64,000 nt of DNA from Malaya genurostris (GCF_030247185.1 NC_080572.1:176418866-176482865), one strand, 5' to 3'. Shown: positions 45,960-58,932, numbered from the stretch's first letter. Translations and numbers: made by a program. Notes: generated by a model from the sequence alone, not told the origin.

Positions 45960-47540
45960 TGATAGGAGGAATTTTTCTTGGAATTTATAATGGCGAACAT
46001 GTGTGGCGTGTAAATTGTTGGTCTCCTTGTAAATTGTTGTTTCTTAGTATATCAGGTCAATACTGTCAGCAATCTACTCACTATGGAATGTTTTACGACA
46101 AACTTAGAGGAAGAAAAGAACTCCAAAGCGCCAAAAGAGGCACAAAAAAAACTAATTTTGTTGCAATTTTCATTTCTGCTATTTCTTTCATTATCATTTT
46201 CCAACCCGCTTTCCGCGCTAGAAAAAGAATAACCAAAGGTAATGGAAATTGTTTGATCTCTAGCAGTAAGTAACACTAGTACTTTCGAGACAAAAATTCG
46301 CACTAGTTATAAGAATATCAACAATAAAAACTCTCATCGAGTATACCATCAATATGCAACAAGGCACGTAAGTAAAATCAGCAGCAAAACACACACACGC
46401 AATCCGAACAAAGAAATAGACGAAAAACTGTCAATAATTCCACCTTCGACCGTAGCAACTTGAGCATAAGAACGATGACGAATTAATGGACGAAAACATG
46501 GTCGGAAAATTAATTGACCCACAGCTTTCACTGACTAATTAAGAGAACGAGAGAAGTGTTACAACGAGGCAGTTTTTTTTCATTGATTTAGGTTATTTTT
46601 AATGTAATATGATAAACGCTCTGCTTGAATTGAGCTAATAAAATTCAACCTTAGAACAGAAAAGTACTTTTATGGAACCATATTAAAACTCTTTCGAGTT
46701 TCTTTATTGAAACTATTTCGAGTCTCTTGAATGAACCGGAAGGAGGATTTTGAATCTTCTCACAGTTCCTATCAAGTTCTAGTGTATTTTCGCCGATAAA
46801 TAATGATCTGTAACTTCAGATGAATGAGCAAGGTTGTAATCAAACACAAGACAATAAGCCAAATTGTTTGAGATGCACGATTTCTAATATGAAAAAATTG
46901 CAATCTCTCTTCTGTTGGTACTTTATATAAATATATAAACATTCTTTAAAGTTTAGGTCCTATCAAAATGAACCACCGGAAAGAGAGAGAGAGTTGGTAC
47001 TACGAATTGATTTGGTGATATTTTAGTGATTGTTCCGATTGTCAATGAATTCACATTGTAAACACAATTTTACACGATTGTTCATCCAGGGGTAAAAACT
47101 TTAGGGAAAAAATGGAAATTTTCATATCAAAAACACCTATGACTAAGCCGCCAATAATTCCAATTTAAATTATAATATTTTCGCTTGATTATACTCGAAA
47201 CAAACGTTGTCATTAATGTCAAACAACCAACCTTCGAATTGTGTGCCACTAGTACTAAGAGACTGTTTTGATTGACCTTTTTAAATACCGACCCGACACT
47301 GACGTGAACCATTTATAACCCCCAATCTGATCGTTCTGCATTGTTCAAAGTCACGGTCCATTCATCCGCCTGTCTGGTATGTACGTATTTCGGTCCTTAT
47401 TTGGTGCAGTTTGACTGACATTCAAGATAACACCAGGAACCAAAGAAAAAAAAATCTCGTTGAAATCATAACCCCTAACTTCTCCTCCAATCTCACCCAT
47501 CGAATCCCACCGATTCCGAAGCCCAGAAAACAAATGTCAT
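45960..47540. other. Gene-free stretch
   Basis: No exon or element supported. Small GA run near 46985. The open frame at 45959-46273 has no family resemblance. Confidence 0.4.
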
Positions 47541-50500
47541 CAATCTAATACACATCCACGGTGGCTGCCTCCGTTGCTGCCTGTGGTGGTGATTGCGTGC
47601 TTTTTTTTGGTGTTCGTTCTTTGCTGAGAACACGCGCTACCGAAACCTTACAAAAAAGGTAACGTAAGGCAAAAAATCCACTCGAGAGATGTATAAATAG
47701 TATTGATACTCGAAACAACACCCAGAAATGACTAGCTCATGCCACCGACGGACGAAACTATGCTGATCAATCACGACTTTCTCGTGGGGATCACAAACTG
47801 GCGCCGGAGGCCCACCGCGGTCCTGCGGGGCACGCTAAAACGAAAAATAAATATTTGTTGATTTCTATCTGCAGTCACTGTCTCACTGTCTCCACTCTTC
47901 GTTGGGGTGCGGAATGCGAAAATGTGCTCCCGTTTTTTTTGTGTGTTTTCTCGAATTCAGCGATGACATTTCTATTCCGACATCATTTAATTTTTTATCC
48001 GAAACGCTTCTATTCGACTGCCAACCGAACGGGTTGACAGTTTGTTTGATGGCTCAAAATGGCTTCCATCGCGAACCAGGTTTATAATATCTCAAACAGT
48101 TCGTCGAATCTAAGATAGCGCCCACGTTAATTAAAATCTTTTTTTTTTCTCTCGATCTCTCACTCTTTCCGGTGGTTCAAATTGGACAACGAAGCAAGTT
48201 CTCAAACGGACCTATCGAGGATCTAAAATCACAGGTGGAAAAGTAAACGATCTTTTAATTAATCAATTTATGCAATCTTGTTTTTGCGACTTTCAATATT
48301 TTCTCCTGAACTCTGGTCAGAAAACCTTAGGAGGACATTCGCGCTTGGGTTGCGGAACGGTGCGAATCAAAATCAATTTTTATCAACTGTCGTTCCGTTG
48401 CTTTCAGATGGTGTTTGGTCTGCGATTAAGTGTCCGTTTGGTGGAACTGCCATCGTGTGTACCATCGGGCGTCGATTCGGATTCGACTTGCTGATGTCCC
48501 TCAGTTGGCTGGCAACGCAATCCGTGACTAATTGGTACACGAGACAACTGCGCCACGATAGTCCGGGAACGCACACACACGATTTATGCGATGCCGATTG
48601 CAATCTAAATCCGTGGGTTCTGCTGAAGATTAAATCTATTTTTTTTCCTGCAGTCAGTCCTCAACGACGGACTAAGCATCCCAATTTGTGTTATTATTTC
48701 CGAGCGGAGAGGTGTGAAACTGATTCGAGTGAAGGATGGTTGAGATTAGTTCAATTATTGATTACTATGGACAAGTGTTGGGAAGATTAGATCGTTTTGA
48801 TGAACAACACTAATTTATAGGTATGGAATGGTGGGGAAACATTGGTTAGATGGAGATCGGTTTCGAAATTCAATGATGTGGCAAGCGATCTGAAGCTGTG
48901 AAATTCAAATTTACGCCACGATCCTAATTCGCTACTTGAACATAATAAAAATTGATTGATTCCCACGATCTACTGAGGAAGCCCTTTGAAAAAACATTTA
49001 CGGCGTCATTTCCGCTAAAAAAAACACTGACTTTCCGACTGATCAAATATTCAAATTATCATTCCTTCCCGAAATCGATTTACATATTAGGATGCACCGT
49101 AGCTTCAGGTTCCACCAACAATTTGACATGGCGATCGAAAGACGAGCCCAGTGCTAATTAAATAACGATTACTCCAGATCACGAAACAACGATCATTCGA
49201 AAGTTATGCAATTAATGCACATTTCCTCCTTCTCATGCTCGGAATAAAATGTGCACTGCTGGTGTCGCCGTGGTGTGAGAAAACGATCACCGACCTCACC
49301 TCAAAATTATGCAAATTAGCAACGCATCTTCAAACGTTGACCAGAAATTAGTGTATGAATATCCCGAACACAGGTTTTCCGTACGAAATGTGCGGCAGAC
49401 TCCCTAGGGGACATTTTTTTCGATGATCCACTGCATCCCGCAGAGTGAGCCGTTTTGCGACCACAGGACAGTGGGAGGGTGACGATTACAAATCTGATTA
49501 ACTAACTTTAGGCAACGTGCGGAACACGCTCGACTTGTTTAGTGATGGAAGGACAAACAAAAAATAATAATAAATAAATAAAACAAATATTAAAATTCGA
49601 ACAGACAGAGCGATAAATAAAATCCCAATTTATAGCGAGTAATTAAGAATCGAAGGTAATATTTTTATTTCCATTTGGGCGAAGCTTGACGAACTCGTAG
49701 TGGTGGTGCCGTTCGTAGAGAGACCCGATTATGCGAACGGTGGGGGAGGAGCATAAAATATTTCTCTTTTTGGAGAACTAATTATTTCTTTTTCGGGATA
49801 TTATTAGCCCGGGTCGTGTTAAAATGGTCGCGTATTTTCGCCTCACCCGTGTCATGAAATAAAGGACGGATTTCGAAATCAACGTGAGACGAATCGCAGC
49901 AAATCGGACTGGTAAAATAAAAAATCGAATTGAGATAATAATCATTGAATTTATAATTAATTTGACGTGACTCTCACCGATTGAGCGCCGATACGCGGGA
50001 CCTGCTCGATTTGAGTAGTAATCCGTAAGGCCGAGGAGGGGAAATGTGTCGTGAAGTGCAACTAAGTCAAAGCAATGTGTCGTAAAATGTTGTAATTAAA
50101 AAATATTAAATGTTGAAAAGCACTTTGCCTTAACGGTCCGGCCAAAGCATCAAAAAAACGGTGCAGAATTAATTCGTGAATTTGCAGGAACTTCAGCAAA
50201 TAAGTGCATGCGTCTTCGTTATCGTATTTTTTTTCACCGCGTTCGTCGCGACATCAACGAGGAAAAATCGACTCTTGATAACAGCTACAAGCATTTCGAC
50301 ATATCCCTGCCCACTCGATGTTACCGTCCCCCGATTGCCGATTGCCATCATGATAGTGAATCACTTTCAGGTCCGAGTGTCAACCGCAAGTGCACGGGAA
50401 AGGCTTAGTCAGACAGCAAACACGGACACCACCCAGCGCCGCACGCCCAGCTCAACCGAGAGTCCGAGTGAAATGAGTTGTGAAAGGAAGCAAGTCATTA

Positions 50501-50800
50501 CTCAAGAGTGCTACTGGAATAATTTTTAAATTTATTCAAATTATGTAATTTATAAAACAAGGGGTTGCGCTTTCGCAGCCGCGCAGTTCTGTCGGTGTTC
50601 TGGAGGAGCTTACTTTGCGGTATTCCGTGTCTAGATCGGTGGCCCGATAATGGCACCAGCGAACCAAGGTGGGCTGCTGCTGTAAATCGAAGAGCCGAAT
50701 GGTCGTACTAATGAACAACACGACAGACCAAAATTTTCCGCCTCGAATTGGTTCACAGGCGGGGCGAAGACGCTGGAACCACATTTGAAAGTCTAACAAA
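47540..50800. other. Single-copy, GC-richer stretch upstream of the recognised grh exons
   Basis: No repeat matches in the window and mixed composition. A 170-codon plus-strand open frame (48278-48790) has no recognisable domain. On the minus strand 50614-50679 is a 66-nt potential exon with good splice borders (see findings). A grh promoter or 5' exon could lie here, but I see no decisive signal. Confidence 0.35.
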
Positions 50801-51208
50801 TGGCGCTGTCACCAAAGAGCCATAACTCGTCGGTGGTTGACAAGTTGCGCATCTGTTTGAGATTTTTTTTCGGGACGATTCTCGATAAAGTGTATTCTTT
50901 CAAACAGGTAATTGGTATAATTTGCCACCGATTATAGATGACTTCAATAGCAATTATTGGCCATACTGTAGTATATAGTATCATGAAATTGATTGGATTT
51001 TTAACTGATTACACGCTCCAGTTTGACTATCATGACTTTTCAGTTCGTATATTTGTCGCGGTTGGCTGTTTTGCTTCAACTGAACTACGAGTCTTTTATA
51101 CATTTACAACACAAAAAAAAAACGAAATATCATGCATCATTATAATGATTTTGATCTCTCTCTAGTTTGTCTTTAAAAAACCTTGTTTTTCACTGTGTTA
51201 ATTTATGT

Positions 51209-52870
51209 TAACTTAGCAGCATTTGCGGAAAGTTTTAGTTTTCTGTTATAATTGGAAAAAAAGTGCAGTTGAAGCGCATCGAATGCTTGTGGATTTTTAT
51301 TGCGATGATGTTCTTACTGATAAATCATGTGGGGAATGGTCTCGACGTTTCAGGAATGGAGATTTCAGCGTTGAAGACAAGCCTCACTCTGGACAACAAC
51401 AAAAAAAATAGAAGACAAAAAAAAACAGAAAATCCTAGTCAAACGCAAGAGGAGCTTGCAGAATCATTGGAAATGATTCAACATACAGTTGCATTAACAT
51501 TAAAATCCATGAAAATGATTCAAAAGCAAGGCAGTTGAGTACCTTATAAACTAAAACCGAGAGACATTGAAAGGCGATTTTTCGCTTGTTTTTTACATCG
51601 AATTGTTACTGAGGATGAAGAATGGATATTCTATGATAAAATCAAGACGAAAAAACACGCTATGGCCGGTCAATTGTTGCCATCGACCTCACATCAACAC
51701 CAAAGCGGAACATTTATGTTGTGCATCTGGTGGGACTAAAGGGACTAAAAGGGTGTTTTATACTATGAGTTGCTACAAACAGGCGATACTTTAACGGGCG
51801 CTCGGTAGAGGCAGCAATTGATGCGTTTGAGCCGTGCATTACGAGATGAACGGCCGGAATACAAGCATAGACATGAAAAAGTTATTCTCCTGCATGCCAA
51901 CGCTCGGCCTCATGTCCAAAAGTTGTGAAAAAAAAATTAGAAACGCTGAAGTGGGACATTTTGTTGCACCCTCCGTATTCTCTTGACATTACTCCTTCTG
52001 ATTACTGGTTGTTCCAACGAATGTTGCACTATACAGTAGGTCATCGGATTAATTCTTTCTCCGAAAACGAAAATTGGCTTCAAACTTGGATCACCTCAAA
52101 AGACGAGCCATTTTTTCGAGATGGTATTTAAAAATTGCCTGAAAGGTGAACAATACTTTGATCCAAGGATGGCTTTTATCGTATAAATGAACGCTCACTA
52201 GCAACTCTTCACAGGATTGAATCAGTGCCATCAAAGAGAGACGGATATCATCGCAGCAACAAAAATCCGGCATGGCTCATTTAACATAGAATAGACACTA
52301 GTGCGAGAGCGAATTTCTCTCGATGACCTGTCTGAGAATCAAAGGTTAGCTCGCTTCTGTGGGAATTCTCTCTGAAGCAACAAACGGATTCTGTATGGAT
52401 AATTGCGATAAAATCATTTTATTATTGCCGTTTATTCTAACTTTGTGCATATAACCTTTGTATAAGTTGTGTCTATGAAAATGTATGTGAATGCTCCACA
52501 CAAGGGTTTTGAAGTATTTCAACCTAGTATGAGAATCATCAAGTCGAGTCATCGATTCGATTTTCTGCGATAATTGTCAACTTGGGATTCTCTCTTGGGA
52601 AATTCCACAAAGCAACGATCATTATCAGACTGTAAATTTTTTTAAGGGTGTAAAATACTCAGAGTATGAAGTGGAGCGAAGAAATATAGAAAAATTCTCT
52701 CACGGTTCATGCATTGAGAGACATGATTTCTTCTAGCATCTTCTACCGGATTGAAAATGTTGTATACAATAAAGATAGCAATATAGCAGCTTCTGTCAAA
52801 TTTTCGGCAATCACCAACACTGCTTTGATCAATCGTTAAATACTTTCTATTTTGAAATAACGGCTTTTTG
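51209..52870 (+). pseudogene. Mauritiana-like mariner transposase, broken and split by a hAT insertion
   Basis: Plus strand begins LRKVLVFCYNWKKSAVEAHR and RRFRNGDFSVEDKPHSGQ; then, after a shift, QTQEELAESLEMIQ and MIQKQGS; VTEDEEWIFYDKI (first catalytic Asp region); LHANARPHVQK, where the family has HDNARPH (second catalytic Asp changed to Ala); YSLDITPSDYWLF (third Asp kept); and ITSKDEPFFRDGI-stop-KLPER. Strong resemblance to Mos1-type mariners (DD34D). Frameshifts, stops and loss of an active-site Asp make it dead. The C-terminal codons continue after the hAT copy at 52823. Clear mariner terminal repeats were not found. Confidence 0.85.
52164..52822 (+). mobile_element. hAT-type non-autonomous element, copy D, inside a mariner relic
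   Basis: Starts CAAGGATGGCTTTTATCG, ends CGGCAATCACCAACACTG, with perfect 8-bp duplications CTTTGATC at 52156-52163 and 52823-52830. 659 bp, no transposase. Target is the last coding part of the mariner relic, so this copy arrived after the mariner. Confidence 0.92.
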
Positions 52871-53119
52871 TCCCAAAAAAGTGGATCGAATTAATTTGTA
52901 CTTCCAACATATATGAAAAATAAAATCCTGTTTTAAACCACCTTGCTTAGATTTCCAAAAATATCACTAGAAGATTCTGTCGAGAAATTTTTTTTTCAAT
53001 CTTGAATAAAATAAGAAACATTCTTTGGGTATAAACGAACATAACCTTTTCAATTTGTAAACAGTTATATCAAATCAATACGATTTTTTCTTTAATTTGA
53101 ATCGTCGCACTACATGATT

Positions 53120-54150
53120 AAACACACTTTATCATATGGTACTGGAACCTGAAGTCGGACCCGGATGAAATTAAACAGCAGCCTATGAGACTATAGGATT
53201 TTTTTTTGAGCCTGTTTGTGGAATTCGATCAAATCATCTCTGAGAAAATTGAATAAGTCTCGTTTTATAGTTTTTTTCACTATTTCCGGTACTTCTGGAG
53301 CCGAGAACTTTGATCCAGTATAGCCGAAGTCATTTCATTTAGTAAGTAACTAATATAGCCTACCTACAGGATGAAATTGCACAGTATATTTAAAGACAAT
53401 AAGAGCTTTAATTTGAATCATGAATCGTGAAAATCGGCTGAACCGTTGCTGAGAAATCGAAGTGAGTTCCGTTTTTGGAGATTTTCTTCTCTATTATCGG
53501 TGCTTTCAGAAGCGGAAACCGAGGACTAGAAGTTCCAAAAAAGTTTTATATATTCACTAACTAACAAGATCTGCTAACTAGATGAATTTAGCAGTAAGTT
53601 TTATAAAAATGTGCACCTCGTTTCGCCATCGATTGTGAAAAAATACTCATGAAATTGTAAATTTTCACCAATCGCACTGTAATACCGGAGCCAGAAGTTG
53701 GATCTGAATCAACTTTTCGGGGACTGTTTAAAGAATTTTAAAACCTTTGATTTGCTTTTTAGTTTGTGAAAGTCGATTGAGAAACATTCGAGAAAATTGA
53801 GTGCACATTTTTTCATAAATTTGCGCATATTTCCTTGTAATCCCGCAATCGGGAGTGTGTGACTATTTTTTTTCCTCTTTTTGGTGCATATCAACCTGTA
53901 ATTCCGGAACCGGAAGTCGGATTCAAATGAAAATCAGGAGCTTTGTATGGGATCTTAAAACCTTTCATTTGAATCTAAGTTTGTGAAAATCGTTTCAGCC
54001 ATCTCTGAGAAAATTGAGTGACATTATTTGTCACATACACACATACATACATACACACACTGATATTTTGTAATCTCGACGAACTGAGTCGGAATGACAC
54101 TCGATTTTCACAGCGATTGCATAGCCTTTCTGTATGAGAAAGGCAAAAAT
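53120..54150. repeat. Degenerate tandem repeat array with mosquito-type terminal module
   Basis: Units with GGAACCTGAAGTCGGACCCG (53146), GGAGCCAGAAGTTGGATC (53690) and GGAACCGGAAGTCGGATTC (53906), followed by ATTTGAATCTAAGTTTGTG and TCAGCCATCTCTGAGAAAAT, spaced about 200 bp. It ends with an ACAT/ACAC run (54031-54060), ATCTCGACGAACTGAGTCGG, and the hairpin-like GCCTTTCTGTATGAGAAAGG. Confidence 0.65.
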
Positions 54151-55280
54151 GAAGAAACTTTTTTAAAGTCTGAATCAGAAACAGTCGTCACGACCGTTAC
54201 GATTCTCCTACTTAGGATGTTGTGTTGGTCGACCTATTTCGGCAACCAACGAAGCGCTGAGTTTTGGCATGTTTAGGCTCCATTTAGGTTAGGTTACAAT
54301 ATTAGGTAAGTGAGGTTACTAAATTTGTCGCAAATAAAACGTTTTGAACTTTTCAAATTTGCTGTCGAATGCTGAACAGAGTTTTAAGAGTGAGCCAATG
54401 GAATGAAAATACTTTTTGAACAAAGTTTCTAAGGAGTAGTTTATCAAATGGTTTCAAGATTGTTATTATTATTAGTAAAGTATTTTATTTATACCCGGTT
54501 TTAACCTTTTGGTCGGGAGCTTCAAGTTATATAACATGTAATTTAGAACTTGTACACTGATAATGACTGCAAGCAACAGCTCGAAACACGTATCTGAATT
54601 GTAAAGTTTGTCATACTTAATGAAGATTCAGTGACTTGACAGTAAAGTAGTAAGAGTAACTAAAAAGTGTAATTATGAATAGCCCTTGAATAATTGTAGC
54701 TCATTATGGATTCCAAAAATATCATAGCACCAAGGTTTTTTGTTAGCGAGGAAAAACGTTTGAATAGTTTTTTTTTCACAAGAGGTCTGTATTTTCAGTG
54801 TATGGATGAGTTGGCTACTCGTAGGTGCACTTCGTGATTAACCTAATGAATCTAGCTGCACATTGAGGTGAACAACTGACAAGGGAAGAAATGTTAGTTC
54901 GATCTGCATGTTCTTTAGAGACCGCGGGTATTGCTGCATGCCCACAATCATCGCGGGAGAAAAATTGTATCAGCAGAGAAAGAACGTAGTACGTTGTTCG
55001 AAATGATTGATTTTCAAAATTTGCAAAGCTCTAGGCAGTCGGCTGTTGAGATTATTATCACTAAAGGATGTAATAAATAAAAATGATACATTAAAAATCA
55101 TCCGTAAATTTCGATTTATATAAGAAAAAACTTTGAAAATTCGAGCGAATCTTAATCATAGTGTATTGTTTACATCTATCAAGTTTCATTATATTTGATA
55201 CAGTAGTTCTAGTCATGTCGTTGGAAAAAGAAATTATCATAGTGAACTCAGTACTTCTGTTTCAAAAACGTTTTCACCTT
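54150..55280. other. Gene-free AT-rich stretch
   Basis: No supported element or exon. Confidence 0.4.
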
Positions 55281-55292
55281 CGAATCACATAA

Positions 55293-55505
55293 TCGCAACG
55301 ACCCCAAGGCACGGAAAACGAAATAAAAACGGAAATTACCCACAACAATACTTTTGACAACACTGGATATGAAGTAATGGATGAGGAGACGAATCGCGAA
55401 CAAAGTAACCCTTATACCTCACTGGATGGGACATCGCCTAGCTCCGCTCCCCCAATCAAATGGGTGACAACGAGATCCAATAATGAAAAAGTTTATTTTA
55501 ACTAA
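55293..55505 (+). other. Short open stretch with coding-like composition, unrecognised
   Basis: Seventy open codons without a Met start, acidic then Ser/Pro-rich: includes YEVMDEETNREQSNPYTSLD, then GTSPSSAPPIKWVTTRSNN. The bias against stops and the non-repetitive, hydrophilic content look unlike the AT-rich background and could be an N-terminal scrap of a retroelement ORF1. This is a guess. Confidence 0.25.
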
Positions 55506-55759
55506 CACAAAAATGACTCAATCGTGCACGTAAATAAGACTGAAATGAAACTTTTGTTAAATAAAAAAATAAATTCTCCTCCGCACTTCTGGTGAAACTC
55601 TCAACGAGTGAGACGTCATCATCGAGTATTTCGCGAAAATGAAAGCGGATTTTTCCGTAATTTGGTGGCTCGATGTTGCAACACAGCGAAGTTTTCAGTG
55701 GAAAAAAAATCCATTGAACTAAGAACGAAGATTAACTGGCAAGTTCTGGAAGGTGACAA

Positions 55760-56560
55760 ATTTATGTGAAAACATTCGACCGATGGATCACTGAAAAACT
55801 TAAAAATGCAAATATAACTGTGTCTCGTATGATAAGAACTTTCAAGAAGCATCTGAGTTCCCAAAGGGAGAATAAAGTTGTCGTAAAAGTAGTTCCTTGG
55901 ACCGTAAAACGGCCAGGAAAGTGAACAGTTAAAGAACCGTTCAAAGGTCTATTTTTTTCAGTTTGTTGTCTACAGAAAATCATGATGAGAGCTGAGCTAC
56001 ATATTTCCAAGGCGTTAAAAGCCTTAAACCGGAATGAAAAACTAAACATCACTGCGAAAAACTGCACCCGGAAACTTTACACGAAGTTGATCACCAAATC
56101 GTGGTGCATAGATTACGAAACGTGCGTCAATTAACGAAATATGCAAAGAAGTTTCTAATCTAGCTAGTCGGGTATAAATAAACGATATGATAATAATTTC
56201 TGATCTAGCAGGCGATTTGTTGATGTAGTGATATAATCGTTCCCATTCGGAACAAGCAACGGTGTGATTTACATGGTAGGGATTCCAAAGAAGCGTCTTT
56301 TGCTATTCAAAAGGATCAACTTTGTTTTAAATTGATCTGTTACTATGCCATTACGCTCTTAACGTGTTGGAGTGTTACTTAGCCGTTGGAGTCAATTTTA
56401 TTTAGTGAAGATATGAACCCATTAAATTTACCGGAGCTTTCCCCGATTGAAAAATTCTAGGCAATTATGGAAATGGAAATTCGATTGTACAAAACTGGAT
56501 GGCTGTAGTGAAAAGGAAGGTGCAGGCATCCCTATGTAACTTGTTACAATATTTTGTTAT
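55760..56560 (+). pseudogene. Tc1-type (IS630 superfamily) transposase relic 3
   Basis: Plus-strand pieces in family order: FDRWITEKLKNANITVSRMI, then ELHISKALKALNRNEKLNIT followed by AKNCTRKLYTKLITKS (the family has NTTAKTRARKLYTKMLTK), CIDYETCVN (first catalytic motif eroded), GVIYMVGIPKKRLLLF, LLLCHYALNVLECYLAVGVN, and, in another frame, MNPLNLPELSPIEKF-stop-AIM, the motif holding the last catalytic residue. Stops and shifts throughout. A related relic lies at 36240-36960. Confidence 0.8.
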
Positions 56561-56599
56561 TTTAACTTTAAACGTGTGTGTGTGCTATTTTTATCGAAA

Positions 56600-58930
56600 A
56601 CACTCCTAACAATGAAGAATACTGAAGATTGATATTGATCGCTTCTTTTTTGTGATATTTAATCAAAGCTACTAGCAATAGTCACTTCTAGGTTTCTAAT
56701 AAACTACAAATCATCTGATCATTTCTGATTCAGCTGTCTATCAGATAATGTAGCAATGTAATACAATCCAATAATCGGCATATCTCACACAATTTACATC
56801 GAAGGAGAAACTCTTTTTTATAATAAAACAACGTCTCATTTTTCACAAAGAAAAAGATGAAATAAGACATCTTTTCTAGTCTGCAAAAAGGAGTAAACAA
56901 GAGGTAATAGTTTTTGTACCGCGAGTATTGGAACAAAGCTAATATTTGTTCATTATTCACCGGCAAGGAAAGTACCATGGATTCATTACATTACGGGCCC
57001 TGTTGAATGGGCTTAGTCAGCTTCAACATCGGCTACCAACTTTTTGTGATAAATTCAATTGCGCTATCCATGCCAGAACGTGAGAGGCTCGAACCAAACA
57101 AAACAAATCACTTAAATGTTTCTAATCAATTTAGCATTTAATCACATCTTATCAGCGGTTTGTTATCCGATCTCTCCCTCTATTCGGAGCTCAGGTTTGT
57201 TGGTTCGAAAACCAACACACGCTGCAACGGGTGCTCGAATTGCCGCTGCGCCACTCACACACAAATCTCTCAAATTAATAACACCCCTCCCCAGATTTGC
57301 GCCTGTGGTTTCAACCATTGCTGCTGCCGTTACCACAGTAGCTGCGGTGGTGGTGGTGGTGATGGCAATGGCGATGGCGATGGCGATTGAATGCTCGCGG
57401 CAGCCTCAAGCCTAACAACGACAACAGCCGTCAGAGTTAGTAATTATACACTTTTGAATAGCAATTAATTTCCTCAGGGGGTTTCGTGGCTAGGTTCTCA
57501 TTTGCGCAAATTACTTGAGCTCTGAATAACCGTACGTACCGCAAGAATGTATCACCGCAGCACTGTGCTAGACGAGCGAACTAACAATCAACACGCTCTG
57601 TTGGTCGGGTGATACGTACTAAACATATACTAACCATTCACTGTGGGCCGGATGGGTGGCAACTGTTGCGTCGAAATGCAATGGTTTGACGGCAATGTTT
57701 TTCCGTGTCTTTTCAAACACTTGACAGGGGAAATTTTCTCACTTGTGTTCACTGAGGCTTTGTTTTTGTATGCTGCTCTAGATTCGATGATTTAGCACAG
57801 CACTGTTTCACTTGTAAATTATTGATTGTATTGTAAATACTCGATTACTAGATTAGTAACACTTTAAGCACAGATTATATAGCAATACTGTTGTTATATA
57901 GTTATTCTAAAATGTTTCCTTAGTTGAAACATGAACAGAGAAAATGTGGTAGGTAAGTAGATTAAGTATGTTCTTTTATTGTCTTATTAACTGCAATAAT
58001 ATACTGCTGAATTCACTATTTGGTTGACAATCACTTAGTTGTCCTCTGTAGCAATCAATCAGTAACGACACATTTGACGAATTGATATTCCACTAAAGGT
58101 TTGATATCGATAAACTATGGAATAGTCAAGTATGATCGTATAAATTATCCCTTCGAAGCAATAAACCTGCAGCTACTAAACATTTTACAGCATTTAATGT
58201 TCCACCCCGCGTGCTAGTACAGCCTTTCGCAACAAAAAAAAAGTCACGACAATATTTTTACGATAGTTTTGTGTCCTTGAGTCGATCTAGTTGATTACCG
58301 GGACCGCTAAATGTTTATTTTTACGACGAATAATTATTGCAAGGTGTCAGGAAGTCAGGGATTAATATATGGTATCATTCCGTACTAACCAGAAGGAAGG
58401 AAAATTATCACTGCCGGCAGTGACGGTAATGTGTTTCAATTCCTGGAACTGTTAACATCACTTGAATGTCAGTCGACATAACATCTAACCCGAGAATTAA
58501 GTAATTGTTGATTATTATTCACGAGCATTTGTCGTTATAGTTATTCTATGGGACAAAAGATAGGTAGAAGGATGTTATAATTCAATTAGAATAGCGGTGG
58601 TCGAAAAGCAAGAACTGGATCGAAAATAAATCAAAAGCCAGAGGCTGCAGAAATGTAGAAAAATGTAAACAACAGTTCCTAGCGGAATTCCAAACTCTAC
58701 GTTCGAGATGTCGGAAACAAGCTTTGAAGCGGTGGGGATTTCAAATCGTGATGACAAGAAAAATAAGTTGTTGGCGAAATTTGATTGACGAAATTTGAAC
58801 TTTAAACAACTTCCTGTGCAAGAATATTTTACGGCAATTGGAATAGGCAAGATGTAAGAGATTTTAAAACACATGAAGTTAATTTAGGGGTTAGCCAAAT
58901 TTTGTGCTAGGGCACATAACCGTTTTTATT
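56600..58930. other. Gene-free stretch with a single-copy island
   Basis: 57100-57700 is GC-richer and single-copy, with a GGT/GGCGAT triplet-hexamer run at 57345-57388; the open frames through it have artificial Val/Ala/Gly runs. The rest is AT-rich and unremarkable. Confidence 0.4.
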
Positions 58931-58932
58931 AT

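Noticed and set aside
48278..48790. 170-codon open frame on the plus strand
   Set aside because: No recognisable domain, no signal peptide or splice context, and overlapping open frames on the other strand; likely chance in a GC-richer island. Conservation analysis could reverse this.
50536..50799. Whole 87-codon minus-strand frame as a gene
   Set aside because: Only the 66-nt part between acceptor and donor is of any interest; the rest has no family resemblance.
57116..57415. Open frames with Val/Ala/Gly and Cys-rich runs
   Set aside because: Produced by a GGT/GGCGAT microsatellite; reading changes with frame and nothing else supports a gene.
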